A stretch of DNA of 5,541 bases from Candidatus Poribacteria bacterium. Its GTDB lineage: Bacteria; Poribacteria; WGA-4E; WGA-3G. The notes below the pieces were generated by a model. The model worked only from the letters and a program-made list of their open reading frames with translations. It ran no database searches and was not told the origin of the DNA. Each line of letters starts with the position of its first letter. Positions within the stretch are counted from its first letter, which is position 1. Shown piece after piece: positions 1 to 5,348 of the stretch. The stretch covers positions 1-5,541 of the forward strand of contig JAPPDN010000869.1 of the NCBI GenBank assembly GCA_028824575.1, written 5' to 3'. A program made the position numbers and the translations under genes.

Positions 1-709
1 GGAAGGGTTGAGCGAGCATCCATGTAGAAGAGGTGTTCGTGCTGTAGCGTTGGTGGAAAACAGCAAGTGCTGCCTCAAAATCTGAATCTTTTAAGTCCAA
101 ATAAAATTGCGAGAGTTGCGGGGCTACCAGCAACCCTTTATAGACAATAGTTCGATGTGAAAAGGATGCGATATGGAATTCGTCAAGTCCGGCTGCCGTG
201 ATACAATGCTCTAACTCTTTGCATATCAAGTACAAGTGTCTCTCAAAAGCGTCGTCTGTGAGTTGCTCTGGTCGGCCTACCAACACCTGTTGAATTTCCG
301 GCATCGTTTCTAAAGCCTTGGTACCAAGTGCAGAAAGGTCCAAAGGCACCGAGCGCCATCCGAGGAGCGGAACGCCGTATTGTTGTAACGTCTTCTCAAC
401 GAGTGCGCGTCCTTGCGCTTGTGTGCTCCGGTTGTGCCGTGGCAGGAAAATCATCCCGACACCGATGTCATTTATCGAATCAAGATGGACGCCAAGTTTC
501 TCAAGTTCTTTTTCAAATAGTTTCTCCGGGATTTGTGTTAAGATACCTGCCCCGTCGCCTGTCTTTGCGTCCGCCGCCACCGCGCCCCGGTGCGTCAAAT
601 TTGTCACTGCTTGCGTCGCCATCTTGATAATCTCGTGGCTCCGACTTCCGAAGCGGTTCGCGATAAAACCAACACCACAAGCATCTTTTTCTTTTAAATC
701 GTTGTACAT
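1..709 (-). CDS. gltB: Glutamate synthase large subunit, N-terminal part (cut by left edge)
   Basis: The 236 visible residues are the start of the class II glutamine amidotransferase domain of glutamate synthase, which releases ammonia from glutamine for channelling to 2-oxoglutarate, giving glutamate in the cytoplasm. After ten residues comes DACGVGFIAN, whose Cys11 should become the N-terminal nucleophile once the short propeptide is removed. Other family signatures are LTHRGA (38-43), TGDGAGILTQIP (50-61), YKGLL (190-194) and HQRYSTNT...W.LAQPF (219-236), where a usual proline is serine. The frame is open to the edge; about 1,270 further residues would be expected for a full-length family member (FMN/Fe-S and GXGXG domains). 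The ATG at 709 follows GGAGAG by 11 bases, and an in-frame TAG lies upstream at 737-739. The small subunit (gltD) is not in view, so NADPH-dependent versus ferredoxin-dependent type cannot be settled. Confidence 0.95.
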   Translation of the reverse strand, partial: MYNDLKEKDACGVGFIANRFGSRSHEIIKMATQAVTNLTHRGAVAADAKTGDGAGILTQIPEKLFEKELEKLGVHLDSINDIGVGMIFLPRHNRSTQAQGRALVEKTLQQYGVPLLGWRSVPLDLSALGTKALETMPEIQQVLVGRPEQLTDDAFERHLYLICKELEHCITAAGLDEFHIASFSHRTIVYKGLLVAPQLSQFYLDLKDSDFEAALAVFHQRYSTNTSSTWMLAQPF

Positions 710-720
710 TTGTAAACTAA

Positions 721-726
721 CTCTCC
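721..726 (-). promoter_or_regulatory. Ribosome binding site of gltB
   Basis: The minus strand reads GGAGAG here, 11 bases before the ATG at 709. The spacing is a little long, but no other in-frame ATG, GTG or TTG lies between this site and the upstream stop at 737-739, so the site fixes the gltB start. Confidence 0.65.
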
Positions 727-764
727 ATACATTCTTCTATGTTTCTTTTGCATCGGCATCCTGG

Positions 765-829
765 AGCGAGTTCTTTATGCCTCGCCATTTCGTATTTAAT
801 TCGCGGGGCGAGGTTCGCGTGCCTTCGCC
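765..829 (-). promoter_or_regulatory. Alternating complementary segments in the gltB leader
   Basis: Read on the minus strand, four short segments occur in order: GGCGAAGG (829-822), CCTCGCC (813-807), GGCGAGG (786-780) and CTCGCT (770-765). Segment 2 can pair with segment 1 (seven pairs with one bulge, eight-base loop) or perfectly with segment 3 (seven pairs, 20-base loop). Segment 3 can instead pair with segment 4 (six pairs including one G-U). So 1:2 plus 3:4 excludes 2:3, the logic of an attenuator or switch. No U-run follows the last stem, so this is not an intrinsic terminator. It may equally be a palindromic intergenic repeat. Confidence 0.4.
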
Positions 830-976
830 ATACCCCTTTTTATCATGGATACAAATAAATCGGAAAACGGATTTCGCTTTCAGGGCTGGATAGGTCTGTT
901 GTTCTGCTTAAGTCGGACGCTGACTACTCGTATCCTGCCGAAAATAGCGCGCCCCAAGGCAAGAGAGAGCCTTTGG

Positions 977-1020
977 AATCAACAGCGATCCGCGATCGCA
1001 TCAACGGTGATTCGCGACCG
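977..1020. repeat. Imperfect 22-base tandem duplication with internal hairpin
   Basis: Bases 977-998 and 999-1020 align without gaps at 17 of 22 positions (for example CAACAGCGATCCGCGA against CAACGGTGATTCGCGA). The first unit together with one adjoining base contains the inverted repeat GCGATC-CGC-GATCGC (985-999), which includes the octamer palindrome GCGATCGC at 992-999. There is no third copy on either side. It lies in the gltB leader and overlaps the possible small ORF. Confidence 0.45.
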
Positions 1021-1056
1021 TCTTGGCGGGCTTACATGCTTCAGTTTGAACTTCAT
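979..1056 (-). other. Possible 25-codon upstream ORF in the gltB leader
   Basis: An ATG at 1056 begins about 26 bases after the predicted transcription start, and the frame ends with TGA at 979-981. The peptide begins MKFKLKH and is basic (three Lys, five Arg). It has no Glu or Gln, which argues against attenuation sensing those amino acids. The only Shine-Dalgarno-like sequence is TTTAGG, eight bases upstream of the ATG, which is weak. It may be chance. Confidence 0.15.
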
Positions 1057-1088
1057 TTTTTGAGCCTAAACCGACTGTTAGTCCTAAT

Positions 1089-1117
1089 ATTATACCTCAA
1101 TTTAAGCCAAAAGTCAA
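1089..1117 (-). promoter_or_regulatory. Sigma-70-type promoter for gltB
   Basis: On the minus strand, TTGACT (1117-1112) is followed after exactly 17 bases by a perfect TATAAT (1094-1089). Transcription would begin near 1082 and run leftwards into gltB. The promoter sits only 18 bases beyond the stop of the upstream same-strand gene, so gltB can be expressed independently of it, though read-through is not excluded. Confidence 0.8.
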
Positions 1118-1127
1118 GTACATTCTC

Positions 1128-1138
1128 TTGAGTCTCAA
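1128..1138. promoter_or_regulatory. Palindrome upstream of the gltB promoter, possible operator
   Basis: TTGAGTCTCAA is a perfect five-base inverted repeat around one central base. It overlaps the stop codon of the gamma-glutamyltransferase gene and is centred about 51 bases upstream of the predicted gltB transcription start, a position used by activators. It is short enough to be chance. Confidence 0.2.
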
Positions 1139-2745
1139 TAGCCGACTGCACACCCATCACGCCTCGGATCTGAACCTGCGACAAGTGTGTCAAAAGACGG
1201 ATGAATAAAAATGGCTTGTCCACCACCAAAAAAAGTGTTCCTCGGTATGATATGATGTCCTTTCTGCGCCAATTCGGCTTGTGTATTCATCGGAATGCCC
1301 GCCTCCAGCATAATCCGAGAATCATCCATTACCCGAAACCGAGGGGCATCTAAGGCATTTTGAACATCCATATTGAAGTCAACGAGATTAGACACAAACT
1401 GTAAATGTCCTTGTGTTTGCATCTGCCCTCCCATGACACCGAAGGTAACCAACGGCACGCCATTTTGGGCAATCATGCCCGGAATAATCGTATGCAACGT
1501 CCGTTTATGAGGCGCGATACAATTCGCATGGTTCGGATCCAGCGAAAAACCTGATCCCCGATTCTGTAACATGATACCTGTATCACCAGCAGTTAAACCT
1601 GAGCCAAAGCCAGCAAAAAGACTGTTAATGAAAGAGACAACATTTCGATCACTATCAACGGCACAGAGATACACCGTATCGCTTCCCATACCGGGAATAC
1701 CGGCACTCGGTTCCGCACTGGCTCGTTCTGCCGAGATACGCGCGCGTTGGCTTTCTGTATACTCGTCAGAAAGCAATCCGGCTACAGGGACATCTACAAA
1801 CGTCGGGTCCGTCACGTATTTATAGAGATCCGCGAATCCTAATTTCATCGCCTCAATTGCGTAGTGTAGATGTTCAGAACTGTTATGTCCTATCGTCCCG
1901 AGATCGAATCCCTCAACGATATTGAGTGCAAGCAGTGCAGCGATGCCTTGTCCATTCGGCGGGATTTCATAGACATCATAACCGCGGTAATTCGTAGAAA
2001 TTGGCTCAACCCAATCAGACCTGTGATCAGCAAAGTCCTGCCGCGTGAACAGCCCCCCATTTTCATCGGAGAATTGGATGATCTTGTCGGCAATCTCGCC
2101 TTGATAAAAGGCATCGCGTCCACCTTCAGCAATCAACCGAAACGTCCGTGCAAGGTTCGGTTGGCGAAAGATTTCACCTGGCTCTGGTGCTTTGCCGTTT
2201 GTGAGATATGTCTTCGCCGTATCGGGATGCTGCGCCAACATCGCAGCACTGCCTTGCCACGCGAGACTAATTTGTGGACTGACCGGAAATCCATTCTCAG
2301 CATAATCAATAGCAGGCTGGAGCACCTCTGCCAATGACATCGTTCCGCATTCATCAAGAAGAGTCGCCCATCCGTCAATTGTGCCAGGCACTGTAACGGG
2401 ATACATGCTCCCAAAAGCCGGAATACTGCGCAATCCTTGTTTGGTAAAGAATTCCAATTCTGCGGCGTAAGGTGCTCGACCACTCGCATTCAAACCGCGG
2501 ATTACACCATCTTTCGGTTGATAAACCAACATGAAAGCATCGCCACCGATACCCGTTGACATTGGCTCGACGACGTTGAGTATCGCAGCCGTCGCGACCG
2601 CCGCATCAACAGCATTTCCACCATCCTTTAGAATCTGTAATCCACTCTGCGCGGCAAGCGGCTGACTCGTTGCAACTGCGCCATGTTGGCAGATAACAGC
2701 AGAGCGTCCAGGTCCAAATTGGTTTGGGTAGTACCCATCAAACAT
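1135..2745 (-). CDS. Gamma-glutamyltransferase family protein (YwrD-like, intracellular)
   Basis: This 536-residue protein is an Ntn-hydrolase of the gamma-glutamyltranspeptidase/glutathione hydrolase family, which cleaves or transfers gamma-glutamyl groups. The family fold is clear: DGGNAVDAAVA (41-51), EPMSTGIGGDAF (60-71), GRAP with a likely substrate-binding Arg90, VPGTIDGW near 119-126, SDTVYLCAVD (355-364), FGSGL (380-384), FGVMGGQMQTQGH (435-447) and a C-terminal GSDPRRDGCAVGY. Thr357 in SDTVY is the inferred autocleavage and catalytic residue, giving subunits of about 356 and 180 residues. The classical TTH motif and the SxSP segment are absent, as in YwrD-type members. There is no signal peptide, unlike periplasmic E. 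coli Ggt, so it is probably cytoplasmic and its real substrate is open. I chose the ATG at 2745 because AGGAG precedes it by seven bases; the longer frame from 2784 begins inside the promoter. Confidence 0.9.
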   Translation of the reverse strand: MFDGYYPNQFGPGRSAVICQHGAVATSQPLAAQSGLQILKDGGNAVDAAVATAAILNVVEPMSTGIGGDAFMLVYQPKDGVIRGLNASGRAPYAAELEFFTKQGLRSIPAFGSMYPVTVPGTIDGWATLLDECGTMSLAEVLQPAIDYAENGFPVSPQISLAWQGSAAMLAQHPDTAKTYLTNGKAPEPGEIFRQPNLARTFRLIAEGGRDAFYQGEIADKIIQFSDENGGLFTRQDFADHRSDWVEPISTNYRGYDVYEIPPNGQGIAALLALNIVEGFDLGTIGHNSSEHLHYAIEAMKLGFADLYKYVTDPTFVDVPVAGLLSDEYTESQRARISAERASAEPSAGIPGMGSDTVYLCAVDSDRNVVSFINSLFAGFGSGLTAGDTGIMLQNRGSGFSLDPNHANCIAPHKRTLHTIIPGMIAQNGVPLVTFGVMGGQMQTQGHLQFVSNLVDFNMDVQNALDAPRFRVMDDSRIMLEAGIPMNTQAELAQKGHHIIPRNTFFGGGQAIFIHPSFDTLVAGSDPRRDGCAVGY

Positions 2746-2752
2746 GCCTATT

Positions 2753-2757
2753 CTCCT
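2753..2757 (-). promoter_or_regulatory. Ribosome binding site that sets the gamma-glutamyltransferase start
   Basis: The minus strand reads AGGAG seven bases before the ATG at 2745. The alternative ATG at 2784 lies within the promoter, so this site decides for the 536-residue product. Confidence 0.8.
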
Positions 2758-2774
2758 ACCTTCAGACTGATACC

Positions 2775-2803
2775 ACTGTAGCATACCCCGCTTTTTTTGT
2801 CAA
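2775..2803 (-). promoter_or_regulatory. Promoter for the gamma-glutamyltransferase gene
   Basis: On the minus strand, a perfect TTGACA (2803-2798) is followed after 17 bases by TACAGT (2780-2775), with TGC just before it forming an extended -10. Transcription should start near 2768, leaving a leader of about 23 bases. The eight-base palindrome TGGTACCA at 2807-2814 lies immediately upstream of the -35 element. Confidence 0.7.
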
Positions 2804-2901
2804 ATTTGGTACCAGTACACACTGACCTTCTATAGACCCACTATGCTATACAAAAGCGTAAGTCTTCACTAAGTATCAGATGAAATTATGCAAACTATGG
2901 A

Positions 2902-2930
2902 ACGACTGAATGGTCTTGTTGTTAAGTCGT
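2902..2930. promoter_or_regulatory. Inverted repeat upstream of lpdA, possible operator
   Basis: ACGACT (2902-2907) and AGTCGT (2925-2930) are perfect reverse complements separated by 17 bases, ending six bases before the lpdA -35 element. The half-sites are short, so regulator binding is only a possibility. Confidence 0.2.
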
Positions 2931-2936
2931 CCCAAC

Positions 2937-2965
2937 TTGACAACCTCCAATCTTTGTGATAAAAT
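2937..2965 (+). promoter_or_regulatory. Promoter for lpdA
   Basis: A perfect TTGACA (2937-2942) is followed after 17 bases by TAAAAT (2960-2965), with TGA directly before it as an extended -10. The start of transcription should be near 2972, about 23 bases before the lpdA ATG. It faces away from the gamma-glutamyltransferase promoter, and the two -35 elements are 133 bases apart. Confidence 0.8.
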
Positions 2966-2984
2966 TCAATTCATCTCACAAAAC

Positions 2985-2989
2985 AGGAG
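2985..2989 (+). promoter_or_regulatory. Ribosome binding site that sets the lpdA start
   Basis: AGGAG lies five bases before the ATG at 2995. The frame is also open upstream to a GTG at 2956, but that codon overlaps the promoter spacer and cannot be in the mRNA. Confidence 0.85.
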
Positions 2990-2994
2990 CTCTT

Positions 2995-4383
2995 ATGTCT
3001 ACGTATGATGTCGGAATTATTGGCGGGGGACCGGGCGGATATGTTGCAGCTATTAAAGCGGCACAACTCGGTGGTACAGTCTGCCTTATAGAAAAAGGCG
3101 AGTGGGGTGGTACTTGCCTGAATCGAGGGTGTATCCCAACGAAAACCCTTTTTGCTGTTGCGAACCTCGCCACTCAGGTCCAAGAAGCATCTGACTTTGG
3201 TGTACATATCAGTGGTGAGGCGACAATTGACTATCCACAGGTATTAACTCACAAAAACGCAGTCGTCGAGCAACTAACAGGAGGCATCGCACAACTACTG
3301 AAGGCAAACAAGGTTGATACCTTCAATGGGACAGCAACACTTACCAACAAAAATACAATTGTCGTCAGTAAACCCGATGGCACAACTGAGGAATTGTACG
3401 CAAAAAATGTAATCATCGCCACGGGTTCCGAACCCGCGGAACCACCTGTTTTTGAAATTGACGAGACCCAAGTCTTGACAACAACAGGTGTTCTCAACCT
3501 TACAGAACTCCCTGAAAGCCTGCTGATTGTTGGCGGTGGTGTTTCGGGATGTGAGTTTGCCTCAATCTTTAACGCGCTCGGTTGCAAGGTGACCGTGTTG
3601 GAACTCCTTCCCACTATTCTGGCGACTGAGGATGTACAAGTTATCCGTCATATCCAACTTTTCATGAAGCGAAAGGGTATCGCTATCCATACGGGTGTGA
3701 AACTTACACACGTTAAAAAATCGGATACGGATGTCACGGCAGTCCTCGAATCTGGTGAAGAGATCACAGCAGAAAAAATGCTCGTCTCAATTGGGAGACG
3801 TTACAACACTGAGAATATAGGGTTAGAAAAGGTTGGTGTTCGCACTGATGGCGGAAAGATCGTCGTGGATACAAGGATGCAGACGAACATTCCCGGTATT
3901 TATGCCGTTGGAGATGTCGCAAGCCGGTACTTGTTAGCACACGTCGCATCAGCAGAAGGAAAGATTGCGGCACAAAACTGTCTCGGCAACCCTGTTGAGA
4001 TGGATTACCAAGTGATTCCGTGGTGTGTTTTCACCTTGCCCGAAATAGGACATGTCGGCATGACAGAGAAAGAGGCAACCGATGAAGGTTACGAAGTGAA
4101 AATAGGACGCTTCCCTTATGCTGCAAACGGGAAGGCGTTGGGACTCCGCGAGACGGATGGATTCGTAAAGACTGTTTCTGATGCCGATAGCGGGGATATT
4201 CTTGGCGTTCATATCGTCGGCGCACAGGCTTCGACGCTTATTCATGAAGCCGCTGTAGCGGTCCGTTTGGGAGCATCTGCAGCGGATATAGCCCACACTG
4301 TTCACGCCCATCCGACCCTTTCAGAAATGGTAATGGAATCCGCTGAAGCAGCGTACGACAGGGCAATCCATAGTCTACACTAA
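2995..4383 (+). CDS. lpdA: Dihydrolipoyl dehydrogenase (E3)
   Basis: This 462-residue cytoplasmic flavoenzyme re-oxidises dihydrolipoamide with NAD+ for 2-oxoacid dehydrogenase complexes and the glycine cleavage system. The order of motifs is complete: FAD-binding GIIGGGPGGYVAA (7-19), Glu33, redox disulfide Cys41/Cys46 in GGTCLNRGCIPTK, ATGSEP (142-147), NAD-binding IVGGGVSGCE (178-187), IGRRYN (266-271), the second FAD motif YAVGDVA (303-309), and the C-terminal dimerisation domain with HAHPTLSE, whose His439 and Glu444 form the catalytic dyad. That C-terminal dyad and the length near 460-475 separate it from mercuric and glutathione reductases. There is no lipoyl domain at the N-terminus, and no E1, E2 or glycine cleavage gene is nearby, so it looks like a free-standing E3 shared by several complexes. 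The start is the ATG with AGGAG. Its stop overlaps that of the converging kinase gene by four bases. Confidence 0.95.
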   Translation: MSTYDVGIIGGGPGGYVAAIKAAQLGGTVCLIEKGEWGGTCLNRGCIPTKTLFAVANLATQVQEASDFGVHISGEATIDYPQVLTHKNAVVEQLTGGIAQLLKANKVDTFNGTATLTNKNTIVVSKPDGTTEELYAKNVIIATGSEPAEPPVFEIDETQVLTTTGVLNLTELPESLLIVGGGVSGCEFASIFNALGCKVTVLELLPTILATEDVQVIRHIQLFMKRKGIAIHTGVKLTHVKKSDTDVTAVLESGEEITAEKMLVSIGRRYNTENIGLEKVGVRTDGGKIVVDTRMQTNIPGIYAVGDVASRYLLAHVASAEGKIAAQNCLGNPVEMDYQVIPWCVFTLPEIGHVGMTEKEATDEGYEVKIGRFPYAANGKALGLRETDGFVKTVSDADSGDILGVHIVGAQASTLIHEAAVAVRLGASAADIAHTVHAHPTLSEMVMESAEAAYDRAIHSLH

Positions 4384-5285
4384 AAACGTGCAGCTTCTCG
4401 AAGTTCTTGATACCGAGATGAAATTTCGGAAAACGCTACACGCTTTTGCCGCTCAACGCTAAAATCTTCAATGTTAAAAGAGGCAACAACCGCTCCGTAT
4501 ACCATAGCACTCCGTATTGCTGCCTCCGATATATCTCCAACAGAAGCGAGGTATCCCATCATCCCACCGGCAAAACTATCGCCTGCACCTGTCGGGTCGG
4601 TTACTTGTGTGAGTGGATACGCTGGCGCGTTGAAGTAGGACGATTCCGTGACACTGATTGCGCCGTGCTCGCCCTTCTTGACGATAACCCGCTCTGGACC
4701 ATAGCGTAGAATTGCCTCCGCAGCACGCACCAAGTTAGCATCACCTGTCAAGAGTCGCGCTTCACTATCGTTTAAGATGAGGACATCCACACGTGCTAAG
4801 AGTGCCTCTAACGCCTCCCGTTCCTCATCAATCCAAAAATCCATCGTATCACAGACGATAAGTTTCGGGCTTGTCGCTTGTTCAATGATACTCAACTGTA
4901 ACACAGGCGAGTTATTCGCTAAGAAAAGATAAGGGGTATCTTTGTAAGCCTCGGGCAAAACGGGCTGAAAATCCTCAATAACATTCAATTCTGTGAAGAG
5001 GGTATCGCGTACGTTAAAGTCTTCAGCATAACGACCACCCCATCGAAACGATTTGCCATCCTCAACCCACTCTAACCCTTGAAGATCAATGCCGCGCGTT
5101 TGGAGGAAATCTGTGTAGGCATGCGGAAAATCAGCACCGACGACTCCGACAAGCTGAACAGTGTTCCCAAAAAAACTCGCAGCGACAGCAGCATAGACCC
5201 CAGACCCCCCGAGGACATTCTCAACGCGTTTGCTCGGTGTTTCAACCGTATCTAAAGTCACCGTTCCAACGACTAAAACCCCCAT
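4380..5285 (-). CDS. PfkB/ribokinase-family carbohydrate kinase, substrate unknown
   Basis: This 301-residue cytoplasmic protein has the ribokinase/PfkB fold and should phosphorylate a sugar, nucleoside or similar alcohol with ATP. The N-terminal glycine pair in the substrate pocket is in VLGGSGVYAA (24-33), the magnesium-coordinating NxxE motif is NDSE (172-175), the strand VIVKKGEHGA (200-209) is typical, and the C-terminal signature DPTGAGDSFAGGMMG (230-244) holds the catalytic base Asp236 and the anion hole. Length matches the usual 290-330. The lid region (about 70-120) shows nothing I can tie to ribose, fructose 6-phosphate or adenosine, so I give no gene symbol. The ATG at 5285 is preceded by AAGGA eight bases upstream. 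It follows the antitoxin gene by 63 bases on the same strand, with no convincing promoter between, so co-transcription is likely. Confidence 0.9.
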   Translation of the reverse strand: MGVLVVGTVTLDTVETPSKRVENVLGGSGVYAAVAASFFGNTVQLVGVVGADFPHAYTDFLQTRGIDLQGLEWVEDGKSFRWGGRYAEDFNVRDTLFTELNVIEDFQPVLPEAYKDTPYLFLANNSPVLQLSIIEQATSPKLIVCDTMDFWIDEEREALEALLARVDVLILNDSEARLLTGDANLVRAAEAILRYGPERVIVKKGEHGAISVTESSYFNAPAYPLTQVTDPTGAGDSFAGGMMGYLASVGDISEAAIRSAMVYGAVVASFNIEDFSVERQKRVAFSEISSRYQELREAARF

Positions 5286-5293
5286 ATTGTAAA

Positions 5294-5298
5294 TCCTT
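5294..5298 (-). promoter_or_regulatory. Ribosome binding site of the PfkB kinase
   Basis: The minus strand reads AAGGA, eight bases before the ATG at 5285. It supports that start. Confidence 0.65.
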
Positions 5299-5348
5299 TT
5301 ATGACATGCTTCCGTTTCTCTGCATTACGCCTCTGGACAGAAGATTGG

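Larger units (their letters stand above)
710..1082 (-). promoter_or_regulatory. Long 5' leader of gltB (gene-free region)
   Basis: This stretch fills most of the 425-base gap between the gamma-glutamyltransferase stop and the gltB start. A strong minus-strand promoter at 1089-1117 puts the transcription start near 1082, so gltB mRNA should carry about 370 untranslated bases. By contrast, the gamma-glutamyltransferase and lpdA leaders here are only about 23 bases. The leader contains a possible 25-codon ORF (979-1056), an imperfect tandem repeat (977-1020), a hairpin with stem CCAAGGC/GCCTTTGG (one bulge, 954-976) and alternating complementary segments (765-829). I recognise no known riboswitch or tRNA. 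No convincing protein gene is seen on either strand. It could be a regulatory leader or simply decayed intergenic DNA. Confidence 0.5.

Noticed and set aside
318..893. Plus-strand open frame of 191 codons, and an overlapping one at 328-627
   Set aside because: Both lie mostly antisense to gltB, whose translation is unmistakable, and have no ribosome binding site or recognisable motif.
845..1063. Plus-strand open frame of 72 codons in the gene-free region
   Set aside because: There is no Shine-Dalgarno sequence before the ATG, the composition is unlike the neighbouring proteins, and the region is better explained as the antisense of the gltB leader.
1571..2489. Several plus- and minus-strand open frames inside the gamma-glutamyltransferase gene
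   Set aside because: They are other-frame shadows of a protein with continuous family motifs from end to end.
2790..2800. T-run following a GC-rich stretch, looking like a plus-strand terminator
   Set aside because: No inverted repeat precedes the run and no plus-strand gene ends here; the run is the complement of the A-rich spacer in the minus-strand promoter.
2971..4311. Minus-strand open frames across lpdA, and a plus-strand one at 4446-4709 in the kinase
   Set aside because: They are antisense to fully conserved enzymes and show no protein-like motifs.
4391..4403. CTTC-TC-GAAG mini palindrome near the convergent stops as a terminator
   Set aside because: The stem is only four to five bases with no usable loop and no following U-run, and it lies in the kinase coding sequence.
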